From RPQJ01 sp963793675 (GTDB lineage: Bacteria > Pseudomonadota > Gammaproteobacteria > Steroidobacterales > Steroidobacteraceae), in assembly GCA_963793675.1 (NCBI GenBank), contig CAWCBA010000010.1, positions 372,001 to 436,000 on the forward strand: a stretch of 64,000 nt of DNA, read 5' to 3'. The translations under genes and the position numbers were made by a program. Shown here one piece after another: positions 29,915-39,869 of this stretch. Numbering within the stretch: position 1 is the first letter of the stretch; every line of letters starts with the position of its first letter. The notes under the pieces are model-generated. The model was not told where the DNA came from, did not search any database, and worked only from the letters and a program-made list of their open reading frames with translations.

Positions 29915-30420
29915 AGAGCTCGCCGCTCGCCCGCCGGCAGCAGCGCAACCACGCGCGCTACCGCGGTCGAAACGACCTGAACATCGTGCCGATGCTGGAC
30001 GTGATGGTCATCCTCTCGTTCTTCCTGATCTTCACGGCGGTGTTCTCGAAGACCAGCGTGCTGGAGGTGAACCTGCCCGGTCCGGGCGCGCAGGCCACAT
30101 CGACGGTGCCGGTGTTCGAACTCGAGCTCATCGTGCGGCGCGGTGCCGTCGAGATCGCGGATCGCAACCAGGGCGTCCTCGAAACCATACCGGCCACGGC
30201 GACGGGCCAGGACGTCGTGCGCGTGTCCGAGTACCTCGAGGGCCTCAAGGGGCGCTTCCCCGACCAGCAGAACGCGACATTGCTCGTCGCCGAGGACGTG
30301 GACTACGACACGATCGTGCAGGTCATGGACGCGGTCCGCGTCCGCCAGAGCACGGTCGGCGGCAAGGTCGTGCGCCGCGAACTGTTCCCGCTCATTGCGC
30401 TCGGAGATGCGCCGACATGA
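29911..30420 (+). CDS. exbD: ExbD/TolR-type stator protein 1
   Basis: 169 residues with one N-terminal membrane helix and a periplasmic domain. The basic N-tail (RRQQRNHARYRGR) is followed by LNIVPMLDVMVILSFFLIFTAVF, where the Asp in MLDVM is the proton-carrying residue of ExbD/TolR. The periplasmic part has VEIADRNQGVL and ATLLVAEDVDYDTIVQVMDAVR, a normal ExbD fold. First of two adjacent ExbD genes, each overlapping the next by ATGA. Two distinct ExbD chains suggest a heteromeric pair in the stator. Confidence 0.88.
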   Translation: MKSSPLARRQQRNHARYRGRNDLNIVPMLDVMVILSFFLIFTAVFSKTSVLEVNLPGPGAQATSTVPVFELELIVRRGAVEIADRNQGVLETIPATATGQDVVRVSEYLEGLKGRFPDQQNATLLVAEDVDYDTIVQVMDAVRVRQSTVGGKVVRRELFPLIALGDAPT

Positions 30421-30923
30421 TTCGCACGGGCAAAGCACGGCATTCGCGCCACGGCGGCGGCAGTGGCGGCCACGGGCCGCTCACGCTCATTCCGATGATC
30501 GACATGCTGATGATCATCGTGGTCTACCTGCTGGTGCACTCGGCCGACACGGAGATCCTGCCGAATACCCGCAACATCTCGATCCCGTACTCGGCCTCGG
30601 ACCTGAAGCCGCGGCCGGCGACGGTGGTGACCGTGACCCGTGACATGCTGTACGTGAACGGCGAGGCGGTCGTCTCGGTGGCCGAGGTGGGCAGCACGGC
30701 GGAACCGGTCGTGGAGCCGCTGCGCGCGGCGCTTGGCCGGCAATCGGCCGGGCTCCTGCCCGGTTCGGACGCGCAGCGCGAGGTGACCGTCATGGCCGAG
30801 AAGTCGCTGCCGTACGCCGTGCTGCGCAAGATCGTCGCAAGCTGTTCGGCCGCCGACTACACCAAGGTGTCCCTGGCGGTCGTCGAGCGCGAGCAGGCGC
30901 TCGCGGCGCAGGCCGGGGCCTGA
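30417..30923 (+). CDS. exbD: ExbD/TolR-type stator protein 2
   Basis: 168 residues. Gly/His-rich N-tail (SRHGGGSGGHG), then LTLIPMIDMLMIIVVYLLVH with the proton-carrying Asp, and a periplasmic domain (NISIPYSASDLKPRPATVVTV, VTVMAEKSLPYAVLRKIVASC). It diverges from ExbD 1, which argues for a specialised rather than duplicated role. A Cys in VASCSAADY could be a thioredoxin substrate. Its stop TGA overlaps the start of the AgmX-like gene as TGATG. Confidence 0.85.
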   Translation: MIRTGKARHSRHGGGSGGHGPLTLIPMIDMLMIIVVYLLVHSADTEILPNTRNISIPYSASDLKPRPATVVTVTRDMLYVNGEAVVSVAEVGSTAEPVVEPLRAALGRQSAGLLPGSDAQREVTVMAEKSLPYAVLRKIVASCSAADYTKVSLAVVEREQALAAQAGA

Positions 30924-31867
30924 TGGAGCGGGCAATGAGCGCTACCTACTATCGGGTCTACGACCTGCCCTGGACGCCGTCGGACGACGAACAACGTCGT
31001 GTCCGGCGCGTGCTGGGCGCGGTGCTCGGGTTGTTCATAGGCTTCGGCATCGTCATTCCGCTGCTGCCGGTCAAGCCTCGCACGCCCGCGATGGCGCCCG
31101 CCATGCCGGAGCGCATCGTCGAATTCATCCTGCAGCAACCGAAGCCGAAACCGCTCCCCAAGCCGGTCGAGGCGCCGCTGCCCAAGCCGGTGGAGGTGCC
31201 CAGGCTCCAGGCTCCAGTCGAACGCCCTGTGCCCGTAACGCAGGTCGAGCCCAGGCCGGACCCGCGCAAGAAGGCCGCTGCGTCCGGGCTGCTCGCGCTC
31301 TCGGACCAGCTCGCCGAATTGCGGGACATGGACGTCAAGAGCAACGTCGACGCCAAGTCCCTGAATGCCGGGGCCGGCGAACGCACCCGCGTCGATCGCT
31401 CGATCCTCACGGCCAGGGTTGGCAACGGCAGCGGCGGCATCGCGGTCGGCGAGGTCAGCAAGGGTTTCGGCGGCGGTTCGACCGGTTTGAAGGGTCATGC
31501 GACGGCGAAAGTCTCGTCCGCAAGCACCGAATCGAGCGCGGCGCCCGAGGCCCAGCGGTCTGGCAAGAGCGCCAAGGCCGCCAGGACCCGGGAAGAGGTC
31601 GAACTGGTCTTTGACAAGAACAAATCGGCCATCTATTCGCTGTACAGCCGGGCGCTCCGTGAGAATCCGGCCCTGCAGGGCAAGGTGGTGATCGAAGTCA
31701 CCATCGCGCCGACGGGTGAGGTGACCGAATGTCACGTGATTTCCAGTGACCTGGGCGATGCGGAGCTCGAACGCAAGCTGGTGGCCCGCGTGAAGATGTT
31801 CCGGTTCGAAGACCGGGACGTGGCCACGATGACGACCACCAAGCCGATCGAGTTCTTCCCTGCCTGA
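30923..31867 (+). CDS. TonB-like protein with AgmX/PglI-type C-terminal domain
   Basis: 314 residues. One membrane helix (VLGAVLGLFIGFGIVIPLLP, about 29-48), a Pro/Lys-rich periplasm-spanning stretch (KPKPLPKPVEAPLPKPVE, about 73-110), a Gly/Ser-rich middle, and a C-terminal domain (ELVFDKNKSAIYSLYSRAL...VTECHVISSDLGDAELERKL) matching the AgmX/PglI C-terminus of myxobacterial gliding proteins, a TonB relative. It would transmit ExbBD motion to an outer-membrane or substrate partner. ATG 30923 overlaps the previous stop; ATG 30935 with GGAGCGG upstream is an alternative. Last gene of the riboswitch operon. Confidence 0.85.
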   Translation: MERAMSATYYRVYDLPWTPSDDEQRRVRRVLGAVLGLFIGFGIVIPLLPVKPRTPAMAPAMPERIVEFILQQPKPKPLPKPVEAPLPKPVEVPRLQAPVERPVPVTQVEPRPDPRKKAAASGLLALSDQLAELRDMDVKSNVDAKSLNAGAGERTRVDRSILTARVGNGSGGIAVGEVSKGFGGGSTGLKGHATAKVSSASTESSAAPEAQRSGKSAKAARTREEVELVFDKNKSAIYSLYSRALRENPALQGKVVIEVTIAPTGEVTECHVISSDLGDAELERKLVARVKMFRFEDRDVATMTTTKPIEFFPA

Positions 31868-31965
31868 GACCCGTTCTGAGTCCATAACCGCCCGGCCTTT
31901 CCGCCAACCGGGGGTTACTCCCTAGCATTCACGTCCGCGCCAAGGTTTCGCGGGCGAGGAATGCC

Positions 31966-33805
31966 ATGAGTGCCAACATCGTGACGACGCTGCGTCTCGG
32001 CCCGCTCGACCCCGAGCGGACCGAACTACTGCTGCGTGTCGTCGAAGGCCTGGAGCCGTCCACGCTGCAGTGGCTGTCCGGTTTTGCCGCGGGCGTCGCG
32101 CACGATCGCCACACGGATCGCCCGGGGGTTGCGCTGCCGGCGGGTCCTGTCGTGGCGCCAATTGGCCGGTCCGAACCAACCGCGCGGCTGACGGTCGTCT
32201 ACGGATCGCAGACCGGCAACAGCAAGCGCATCGCCGAACGACTGGGCCGCGCTGCCGAAGCCGCGGGCCTCGCTGCGCGCGTCTACGCCGCGGGAGATTA
32301 CCCGGTGAAGGACCTCGTCAAGGAACGCATGCTGGTGACGGTCGTCAGCACGCAAGGCGACGGGGACCCGCCGGACGACGCGCGCGGCCTCTTCGAATTC
32401 CTGCACTCGCGCCGCGCGCCGAGACTCGCGCATCTGTCGTTTTCGGTCCTCGCGCTGGGTGATTCGAGCTATCCGAAGTTCTGCGAAACCGGCAAGCAGG
32501 TGGATGAGCGGCTCGGCGAGCTCGGGGCGAAGCGACTGGTCGATCGCGTCGACTGCGACGCCGATTACGATGCCCTCGCGAATGCCTGGCTCGATCGCGT
32601 AGTCACCGGCGCGCGCGACGCGTTGGGTGGCGGTTCGCAGTCCGCATCAGTGACGCGCTTGCGCACGGCGCCTGTCGAACCGAAGTTCTCGCGCGAGCAG
32701 CCGTTCGCGGCCGAAGTGATTGCGAACCACTCGCTCACGGGGCGCGGCGCGACCAGGGAAGTCCGTCACCTCGAGATCAGCCTCGCGGGCTCCGGCCTCA
32801 CGTATGCAGCCGGGCGACGCGCTCGGCGTCTGGCACGAGAACCCGCCGGCGGTCGTCAGCGAAGTGCTGCAGGCCCTGCACCTCGACGGCGGACAGTCCG
32901 TCGAACTCGACGGCACGGCGAAGCCGCTGCACGAATGGCTCGCGACCGGCCGCGAACTCACGCGCCTGACGCGGCCGTTCCTTGCGCAGCAGGCCGAGCG
33001 TTCGCAAGACGCGCGGCTTGCCGACGTGCTGCAACCGGGCCACGAGGCCGCCCTGCGTCACGCGCTGAAGAGCCTGCAGGTCGTCGACGTGCTGCAGCGT
33101 CATCCCGGCGAGTGGGATGCAAAGTCGTTCGTGCAGGCGCTGCGCCCGCTGGCGCCGCGGCTGTACTCCATCGCCTCCAGCCCGGAAGCGGTCGGCGAGG
33201 AAGCGCACCTCACCGTCGCGCTGGTGGACTACGAACTCGACCGCAGGCGCCGCATGGGCGCGGCCTCGGCGTTTCTCGCCAGCCTGGAGGGCGAACAGGC
33301 GAAGGCACGCGTCTTCGTCGAGCAGAACGAGCGCTTCCGCCTGCCGGCCGATACGTCGCGCGACGTGATCATGATCGGCCCCGGCACGGGCGTCGCGCCG
33401 TTCCGCGGTTTCGTCCAGCACCGCGAGGCGCAGGGCGCCACGGGCCGCAACTGGCTCTTCTTCGGTGCGCGCCACTTTCAGAGCGAGTTCCTGTACCAGA
33501 CCGAGTGGCAGGACGCGGTGAAGCGGGGCGCGCTGAGCCGCCTCGACCTGGCGTTTTCGCGCGACCGCAGCATCGCGCGCGAGTACGTCCAGGACCGTCT
33601 GCGCCGCGTGGGCAAGGACCTGTATGCGTGGCTCGAAAACGGCGCGTACGTCTACGTCTGCGGCGACGCGGACAAGATGGCGCCCGACGTCAACGCGGCG
33701 CTGATCGACATCGTCGCGGAACACGGCGGCAAGAGCCGTGACGACGCGGACGCCTACGTGCGCAGGCTGGCGGACGACCGCCGCTACCTGCGCGACGTGT
33801 ACTGA
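31966..33805 (+). CDS. cysJ: Sulfite reductase flavoprotein, alpha subunit (frameshift near 32805)
   Basis: NADPH-dependent electron donor to CysI, carrying FMN and FAD. About 613 residues. Flavodoxin domain from VVYGSQTGNSKRIAERLG (about 80) to GDSSYPKFCETG, then the FAD domain with YQPGDALGVWHENPP, LYSIASSP, and the NADPH part MIGPGTGVAPFRGFVQHRE ending DVNAALIDIVAEHGG...LRDVY, the aromatic C-terminus typical of CysJ. At 32805, SGLTY must continue as QPGDALGVW with one base skipped. SD GAGGA lies seven bases ahead of the ATG. It starts 98 bases past the motor operon. Confidence 0.92.
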
Positions 33806-33817
33806 GCAAGAGCGAGC

Positions 33818-35498
33818 ATGACCGAGCAATCACCCGTCGAACGCATCAAGCGCAACAGCCGCTACCTGCGCGGTACGCTGGTCGAGAGCCTCGCAGGATC
33901 CGCTCACGGGTGCGATCCGCGAGGACGACACCGTCCTGATCAAGTTCCACGGCAGCTACCAGCAGGACGATCGCGACATCCGCGACGAGCGCCGGCGCCA
34001 GAAGCTGGAGCCCGCGTACAGCTTCATGATCCGCACGCGGCTGCCGGGCGGTGTCTGCACGCCGACGCAGTGGCTGCAACTGGACGAAATCGCGCGCACG
34101 CTATGCGAACGGCACGCTGCGCATCACGACGCGCCAGGCCTTCCAGTTCCACGGCGTGATCAAGACCGAGCTCAAGGCGACGATGCAGGCGATCAACGCC
34201 TCGTTGATGGACACGCATGGCGGCCTGCGGCGACGTCAATCGCAACGTGCATGGCGAGCGCGAACCCGGTCGAAGTCGCGCGCTGCACCCGATCGTGCAC
34301 GAATGGGCGAAGAAGCTTCGCGAGCACCTGCTGCCGAAGACGCACGCCTACCACGAGATCTGGCTCGACGGCGAGAAGGTCGGCGGGCACCGAGGAGGAG
34401 GTCGAGCCGCTCTACGGTCCGACATACCTGCCGCGCAAGTTCAAGGCCGCGATCGTCGTGCCGCCCGTCAATGACGTCGACGTCTTCGCGCACGACCTCG
34501 GTTTCATCGCGATCATCGAGAACGGCGAGCTGCAGGGCTTCAACCTCACGGTCGGCGGCGGCATGGGCGCGACGCACGGCGATGCCGAGACCCATCCGCG
34601 AGTCGGCGGACGTCGCAGGGTTTCCTGCGGCCGGAGCAGTTGCTGGCCGTGGCGGAGGCCGTGCTCACGACGCAGCGCGACTTCGGCAACCGCGCGGTGC
34701 GCAAGCGCGCGCGTCTCAAGTACACGATCGAGGACCGCGGCATCGAGTGGTTCGTCGCGGAGGTCGACGCGCCGCAAGGGTTTTACGCTCGAGCCGGCGC
34801 GCCCCTTCAAGTTCGACATCGACCGGTGACCGGTTCGGCTGGACCGAAGGGTTCGACGGCCGCTGGCACCTGACGCTGCGCATCGAGGCCGGCCGTGTCG
34901 CCGACACGGCCAAGGGGCGCCTGGCTCACGGGCCTGCGTGAGATCGCCAAGGTGCACCGCGGCGATTTCCGCCTGACGCCGAACCAGAACCTGATCGATC
35001 GCGAACGTGGACGGGAACGCACGTGCGCTCATCGACGGCCTCGTCGTCCGCTACGGCCTCGACCGTCACGCGCGGGCCACCCCCGTTGCGCTCAACGCGC
35101 TCGCGTGCGTCGCGTTGCCGACCTGCGCGCTGGCGATGGCCGAGGCCGAGCGCTTACCTGCCACGGCTCACGCAGCTGGTCGACGAACGACTCGCGCGAA
35201 CGGCCTGGCCGGTGCGCCGCTGGTGCTGCGGATCACCGGCTGCCCGAACGGCTGCGCGCGTCCCTATCTCGCGGAAGTCGCGCTCGTCGGCAAGGCGCCG
35301 GGACGCTACAACCTGTTCTACGGTGGCGACGGCAAGGGGCAGCGTCTCAACGCGTTGCACCTCGAGAACGTCGACGAGTCCACGATCGTCGCGGCGCTGG
35401 ACGCGGCATTCAGTCGCTACGCGCAGGAACGCACGGAGGGCGAACGTTTCGGCGATTTCGCCTGGCGCGCGGGCCTGGTCGGGGCGCAGGCGGCATGA
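33818..35498 (+). CDS. cysI: Sulfite reductase hemoprotein, beta subunit (about 14 frameshifts)
   Basis: Siroheme/4Fe-4S enzyme reducing sulfite to sulfide. Reassembled by hand the protein is about 555 residues and conserved throughout: VLIKFHGSYQQDDRDIR, TTRQAFQFHGVIKTEL, DVNRNV, LLPKTHAYHEIWLDGEKVGG, LTVGGGMGATHGDAETHP, GIEWFVAEVDAPQGF, LTPNQNLIIANV and the cluster/siroheme motif TGCPNGCARPYLAEVALVGKAPG. Breaks lie near 33896, 34099, 34206, 34246, 34280, 34388, 34594, 34618, 34784, 34829, 34928, 34999, 35149 and 35205; twelve need a base skipped, two a base added. Preserved residues between breaks argue for sequence errors, not gene death. Confidence 0.85.
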
Positions 35499-35518
35499 GC
35501 CGCGGAGGATTGGCACGA

Positions 35519-36253
35519 ATGAGAGCGCTGGCATGGGATCCGGGCCGGGCAATGCACGAGCCGGTCGTGCATGGACGAGGTTAACAGCGACCTCGAGCGC
35601 ATGAGCGGCCGAGGATCGCGTGCGCTGGGCCGCGGCGAACCTGCCGGGCGAGCACGCGCTCTCGTCGAGTTTCGGCGCGCAGGCGGCGGTGTCATTGCAC
35701 ATGGTGACGCGCGAATTGCCTTCGACTGCCGGTCGTGCTGATCGACACGGGTTACCTGTTCCCGGAAACCTACCGCTTCATCGACGACCTGGTCGGGAGG
35801 CTCGAACTCAATCTCAAGGTGTACCAGCCGCGCGTTTCGCCGGCCTGGCTCGAAGCCCGTCACGGCCGGCTCTGGGAGCAGGGTCTCGACGGCATCGACC
35901 GCTACAACGAGGCACGCAAGACCGAGCCGATGCAACGCGCGCTGCACGAGCTTGGCGTGCACACGTGGTTCGCGGGGCTGCGCCGCGACCAGTCCGAGAC
36001 GCGCAGCCGCATCCGTCCGCTCGAATGGCGCGCTGGCCGCTGGAAGGTGCACCCGATCTTCGACTGGACCGATCGCCAGATCTTCGATTACCTGCGCCAG
36101 CACGAACTGCCCTACCACCCGCTCTGGCACGAAGGGTATGTCTCGATCGGCGACTCGCACACGACGCGCACCCTGGCCGAAGCGGGCGATGCCGAGGCAA
36201 CGCGCTTCTTCGGCCTGAAGCGGGAGTGCGGCATCCACGGTCTCGAAGGCTGA
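35519..36253 (+). CDS. cysH: Phosphoadenylylsulfate reductase (three frameshifts)
   Basis: Reduces PAPS to sulfite with thioredoxin. About 243 residues. The ATG at 35519 has GGAGG ten bases upstream; the text then runs MRALAWDPGRAMHEPVV, MDEVNSDLERMS, AEDRVRWAAANLPGEH, with one-base skips near 35570, 35605 and 35722. The core is clear: SSSFGAQAAVSLHMV, VLIDTGYLFPETYRFID, WFAGLRRDQSETR, HPIFDWTDRQIFDYL and the catalytic Cys in KRECGIHG. The paired cysteines of APS reductases are absent, so PAPS is the likely substrate. One base separates it from cysG. Confidence 0.88.
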
Positions 36254-36254
36254 C

Positions 36255-37663
36255 ATGCGCTATTTCCCGCTCTTCGCCGACCTGCACGGCCGCCGCGTCC
36301 TCGTCGTCGGCGGCGGTGCGGTGGCCGAGCGGAAAGTGCGGCTGCTGCTCGAGGCGGGCGCGCAGGTGCGGCTCGTCGCGCCCGAAGTCACGGCATGGCT
36401 GGGCGAGCACCCGAGCATCGAGGTTCACCGCGAGCAATTCGGCCCGCAGGACCTCGATGGGGCAGTGCTCGCCATCGCAGCGACAGACGATCGTGCGGTG
36501 AACGAAGCGGTCGCGACCGCCGGGCGTGACCGCAACGTGCTCGTCAACGTCGTCGACGTGGCGGAGCTCTCGAGCTTCATCGTGCCGGCGATCGTCGACC
36601 GATCGCCGCTGGTCATTGCAGTTTCGACCGGCGGCGTCGCGCCCGTGCTGGCGCGGCTGGTGCGCGAGCGGCTCGAGTCACTGCTCGACGGGTCGTTCGG
36701 CCAGCTCGCAGGCCTGCTGGAGCGGTGGCGCAGCAGGATCAAAGGCGGGCTGCCCGACGTCAACTCGCGCCGCCGCTTCTATGAGACAGTGGTGCGTGGA
36801 CAGGTCTCGGCGCTGGTGCGCAACAATGACCTGCCGGGCGCCGAGCGCGAACTCGAACGCACGTTGCAGCACGCCGATGCGCCACGGCGCGGCAGCGTCG
36901 TGCTCGTTGGCGCAGGGCCCGGCGATGCCGGCCTGCTGACCTTGAACGCACTGCGGGCGCTGCAGGAAGCGGACGTGATCCTGCACGACCGGCTGGTCGC
37001 CGACGAAGTGCTGAACCTCGCGCGGCGCGATGCGGACCGAATCTGCGTCGGCAAGATGGCCGGTGGCCATTCCGTCTCGCAGGGCCGCATCAACGAGCTG
37101 CTGCTGCGAGCAGGCGCGGCTCGGCCGGCGTGTCGTGCGGTTGAAGGGCGGCGATCCGTTCATCTTCGGCCGCGGCGGCGAAGAACTGGAGTTCCTCGAG
37201 CAGCACGGCATTCCGTTCGAGGTCGTTCCGGGCATCACGGCGGCCATTGCCTGTGGCGCCTACGCAGGAATCCCGCTCACGCACCGCGAACACGCGCAGT
37301 CGGTGCGGTTCGTGACGGCGCACAGCGGCGACTCGATCGACGGCCTCGACTGGGCCACGCTGGCCCGCGAACGGCAGACGCTTGCGCTCTACATGGGTGT
37401 GGCAGGGCTCGGGCACGATTCGCGACCAGTTGATGCAGCACGGACGTGCACCTTCGACGCCGGTGGCCATCGTCGAAAACGGCTCGCGCTCGAATCAGCG
37501 CGTGGTGCTCGCGACCCTCGCCGAACTCGCAGACGCCGGACGCGCCGCAGCCGTACAGCCGCCCGCACTCGTCATCGTGGGCGAGGTGGCCGCCCTGGCC
37601 GAACGACTGCACTGGTTCGGAGCCGCGCCCGTCCAGTGGCGCGCATTGCGGGCAGTGGCCTGA
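36255..37663 (+). CDS. cysG: Siroheme synthase, bifunctional or trifunctional (frameshifts near 37113, 37415)
   Basis: Makes siroheme for CysI: uroporphyrinogen-III methylation, precorrin-2 oxidation and Fe insertion. About 469 residues. N-terminal precorrin-2 dehydrogenase/ferrochelatase part with the NAD loop VLVVGGGAVAERKVRLLLEAG and VSTGGVAPVLARLVRERLE; C-terminal SUMT methyltransferase with VVLVGAGPGDAGLLTLNAL, KMAGGHS, VVRLKGGDPFIFGRGGEE and VPGITAAIACGAYAGIPLTHR, AIVENGSRSNQRVVLATL. Two one-base skips restore LLLEQARLGRRVVRLKGG and GLGTIRDQLMQHGRA. Ends the cysJIHG operon at a hairpin. Confidence 0.92.
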
Positions 37664-37664
37664 C

Positions 37665-37684
37665 GACCGTCCGCGCGGGCGGTC
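37665..37684. terminator. Hairpin between convergent cysG and TonB receptor genes
   Basis: GACCGTCC-GCGC-GGGCGGTC forms an eight-pair stem (one G-U) with a four-base loop. It starts two bases after the cysG stop and touches the stop of the convergent receptor gene, so it may serve both. Confidence 0.5.
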
Positions 37685-39785
37685 ACTCGGCTAGCCAGCT
37701 CAACTCCGCAAACACCGACCGCGGACGTCCCGGAAAATAGCGGTAGCTGCCGAACGCAAAGTCGGCACGGTCTGCATACGCGCGATCGAGCGCATTGTTG
37801 ACGCGCAGCGTCAGCGACCAGCGCGGCACGAATTCCCAGCGCGCCCGGAGATTCAGCAGCTCGTGGCCGCCGTAGCGATGGGCATTGGCGGCATCGAGGA
37901 AGTAGTCGCCCACCACCAGCCATTCGGCTTCCGCGGCCACCGCCGGTAACGGCCTGAACTCGAGTGCAGCACGCAGCAGCTCACGGGGCGCGGTGTCCAC
38001 GTCGTTGCCGGAGGTGATCGTCTCGCCGCCCTCGATGGCACGCGAGAACTCGTAACGATGCCTGGCGTAGGTGCCGGCGACGGTCGCGGAGAGCACGTCC
38101 AGTGCCTGCCACGTCAGCGTGTACTCCACGCCTTGGTGGGAGGTGCGACCGTCGCTGACGTAGAAGCCGCTGGAATCGCGCAGGATGACGTTGTCCTTGC
38201 GCAGGTGGTAGCCGGCGAGTTCACCGCGCCAGTCGCCACGCGCGAACTTCAGCCCGACTTCGTAAGCGTCCACCTGCTCGGAATCGAGCGCGGCCACGGA
38301 CTGATTGCGCTGCAACCGGTAGAGCTCCGTCATTTCGGGCGGTCGGAATCCACGCGACGCATTTGCGTACAGCATCAGGCCTGCGGCCGCGTCCCAGCGC
38401 AGGCTGAGCTTGGGCGCTGCGTTGGTGAAGGAATCGCTGCGATCGGCCGGCCGGCTGTACAGGCAACCCGAGGGCAGGCACGGCACGCCATTCTCGTCCG
38501 TGTTGCCGGTGAGCATGTGGTTGTCGTAATCGTAGCCGACGTATTCCACGCGCACCCCCGCGCCGGCGTGCAACGAGGGTGTCAACGCGTAGTCGAACTG
38601 CGCATAGCCGCCGGCTACGTTTGACGTCACGCCGTAGTCGTAGTGCAGGCCGGCGGGGCGGATCGCGTTGGCAGCCGGGCTGCCGCCTGTCGTGGGCTCG
38701 GCCTGGTCTTCTACCAGGAACGTGTCGGCCCACTCGAGGTCGAGACCAGTGATCAGCGAGACGCGGTCACCCAGGTCCCAGTCGAAGCTGGTCATCACCC
38801 CCGCGCTTTCCTGGCCGTTGCGTTCGACGGGTTGGCCAAGCAGGAAGTGCTGCAGGAAATCCATGCGTGAGGTGCGGAAGTAAGGCCGCAGCTCGAGTCG
38901 GCCGGGCAGGGACGTCTGCGGTTGTACCAGTCCGGTGACGCGCACGGCCTGCGCGTTGCGGTAGGCCCCGGGGTTCAGGTTCTGCTTGCTCAATTCCGGG
39001 TCGCGGTAGGCATTCTCGCCAAGAATGAATCCGGCTGTTTCCTGCTCGAGCTTCGTCGCCGCGAGATCGAACCGCGACGGAATGCTGCCGCCCGCGCCGG
39101 TCGTGAGCGTCGCGTTGAGCTTGCCTTCGTCGAAGCCGGACTGATCACGCCAACCGCCGTCGTGGGTGTACAGCGCCTTGAGGCCGAAACCCGTGCTGTC
39201 GCCATCGTGGGCAGCGACGAAGCTGCCGCGCGTGTAGTCGTCCGGCCCGAGACCGAGTCCCAGTTGCCAGGCCGGCAGCTCGGCTGGCGCATCCTGCAGC
39301 ACGTTGATCGTGCCGTGCACGGAGTTCGAGCCGTAGAGCGCCGATCCGGTGCCGCGCAGGACCTCGATCGCATCGGCCTGCTCGGTGTCGACCTCGAGCA
39401 TCTCGTTGACGTTGCAGAAACCCACGGGCCGGATCGGCACGCCGTTTTCCAGGAACAGGAACGCGCCGCACGAGCCGGCGCCGGTCAGTACCGGCGAGCG
39501 GATCGCCGTGAGGCTCTCCTGTCCGCTGCCACGCTGCACCATCACGCCGGGCACGCGATTGAGCGCTTCCGAGCTGTGGGTGGCGCCGAGCAGGTCGATG
39601 GCGTCCCGGTCGACGCGACCGATGCTGAGCGGCGTCGCGAGCGCGGCCACGGGCTGTCGTTGCGCAGTCACGACGATTTCGTCGAGCGCCGGGGACGCTG
39701 CCCGCGCAGTTGCGGCTGCGGCTATGCCTGCGCCTGCGATGAGGCATGCGCGACAACGCGCCGATCGAAAATTCAGCAAAGTCAT
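37683..39785 (-). CDS. TonB-dependent receptor
   Basis: Outer-membrane active importer powered by TonB-ExbBD. 700 residues: signal peptide, a TonB-box-like EIVVTAQRQPVAALATPLSIGR, plug domain (LNRVPGVMVQRGSGQESLTAIRSP, EVLRGTGSALYGSNSVHGTINV) and a 22-strand barrel ending SVFAELSWLAE rather than in Phe. Plug residues GSCGAFLFLENGVPIRPVGFCN contain two cysteines, perhaps a disulfide. Uninterrupted frame. The substrate cannot be told; no siderophore or B12 riboswitch is seen upstream. Divergent from the patatin-barrel gene. Confidence 0.9.
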   Translation of the reverse strand: MTLLNFRSARCRACLIAGAGIAAAATARAASPALDEIVVTAQRQPVAALATPLSIGRVDRDAIDLLGATHSSEALNRVPGVMVQRGSGQESLTAIRSPVLTGAGSCGAFLFLENGVPIRPVGFCNVNEMLEVDTEQADAIEVLRGTGSALYGSNSVHGTINVLQDAPAELPAWQLGLGLGPDDYTRGSFVAAHDGDSTGFGLKALYTHDGGWRDQSGFDEGKLNATLTTGAGGSIPSRFDLAATKLEQETAGFILGENAYRDPELSKQNLNPGAYRNAQAVRVTGLVQPQTSLPGRLELRPYFRTSRMDFLQHFLLGQPVERNGQESAGVMTSFDWDLGDRVSLITGLDLEWADTFLVEDQAEPTTGGSPAANAIRPAGLHYDYGVTSNVAGGYAQFDYALTPSLHAGAGVRVEYVGYDYDNHMLTGNTDENGVPCLPSGCLYSRPADRSDSFTNAAPKLSLRWDAAAGLMLYANASRGFRPPEMTELYRLQRNQSVAALDSEQVDAYEVGLKFARGDWRGELAGYHLRKDNVILRDSSGFYVSDGRTSHQGVEYTLTWQALDVLSATVAGTYARHRYEFSRAIEGGETITSGNDVDTAPRELLRAALEFRPLPAVAAEAEWLVVGDYFLDAANAHRYGGHELLNLRARWEFVPRWSLTLRVNNALDRAYADRADFAFGSYRYFPGRPRSVFAELSWLAE

Positions 39786-39869
39786 GCAGCAGGGATTCGG
39801 CAGTGGTGCGGGATGTGGTTTCGCCGGTCATTATTACCGACCGGGCGCGGGAGCGGTGTCGACGTTTGC

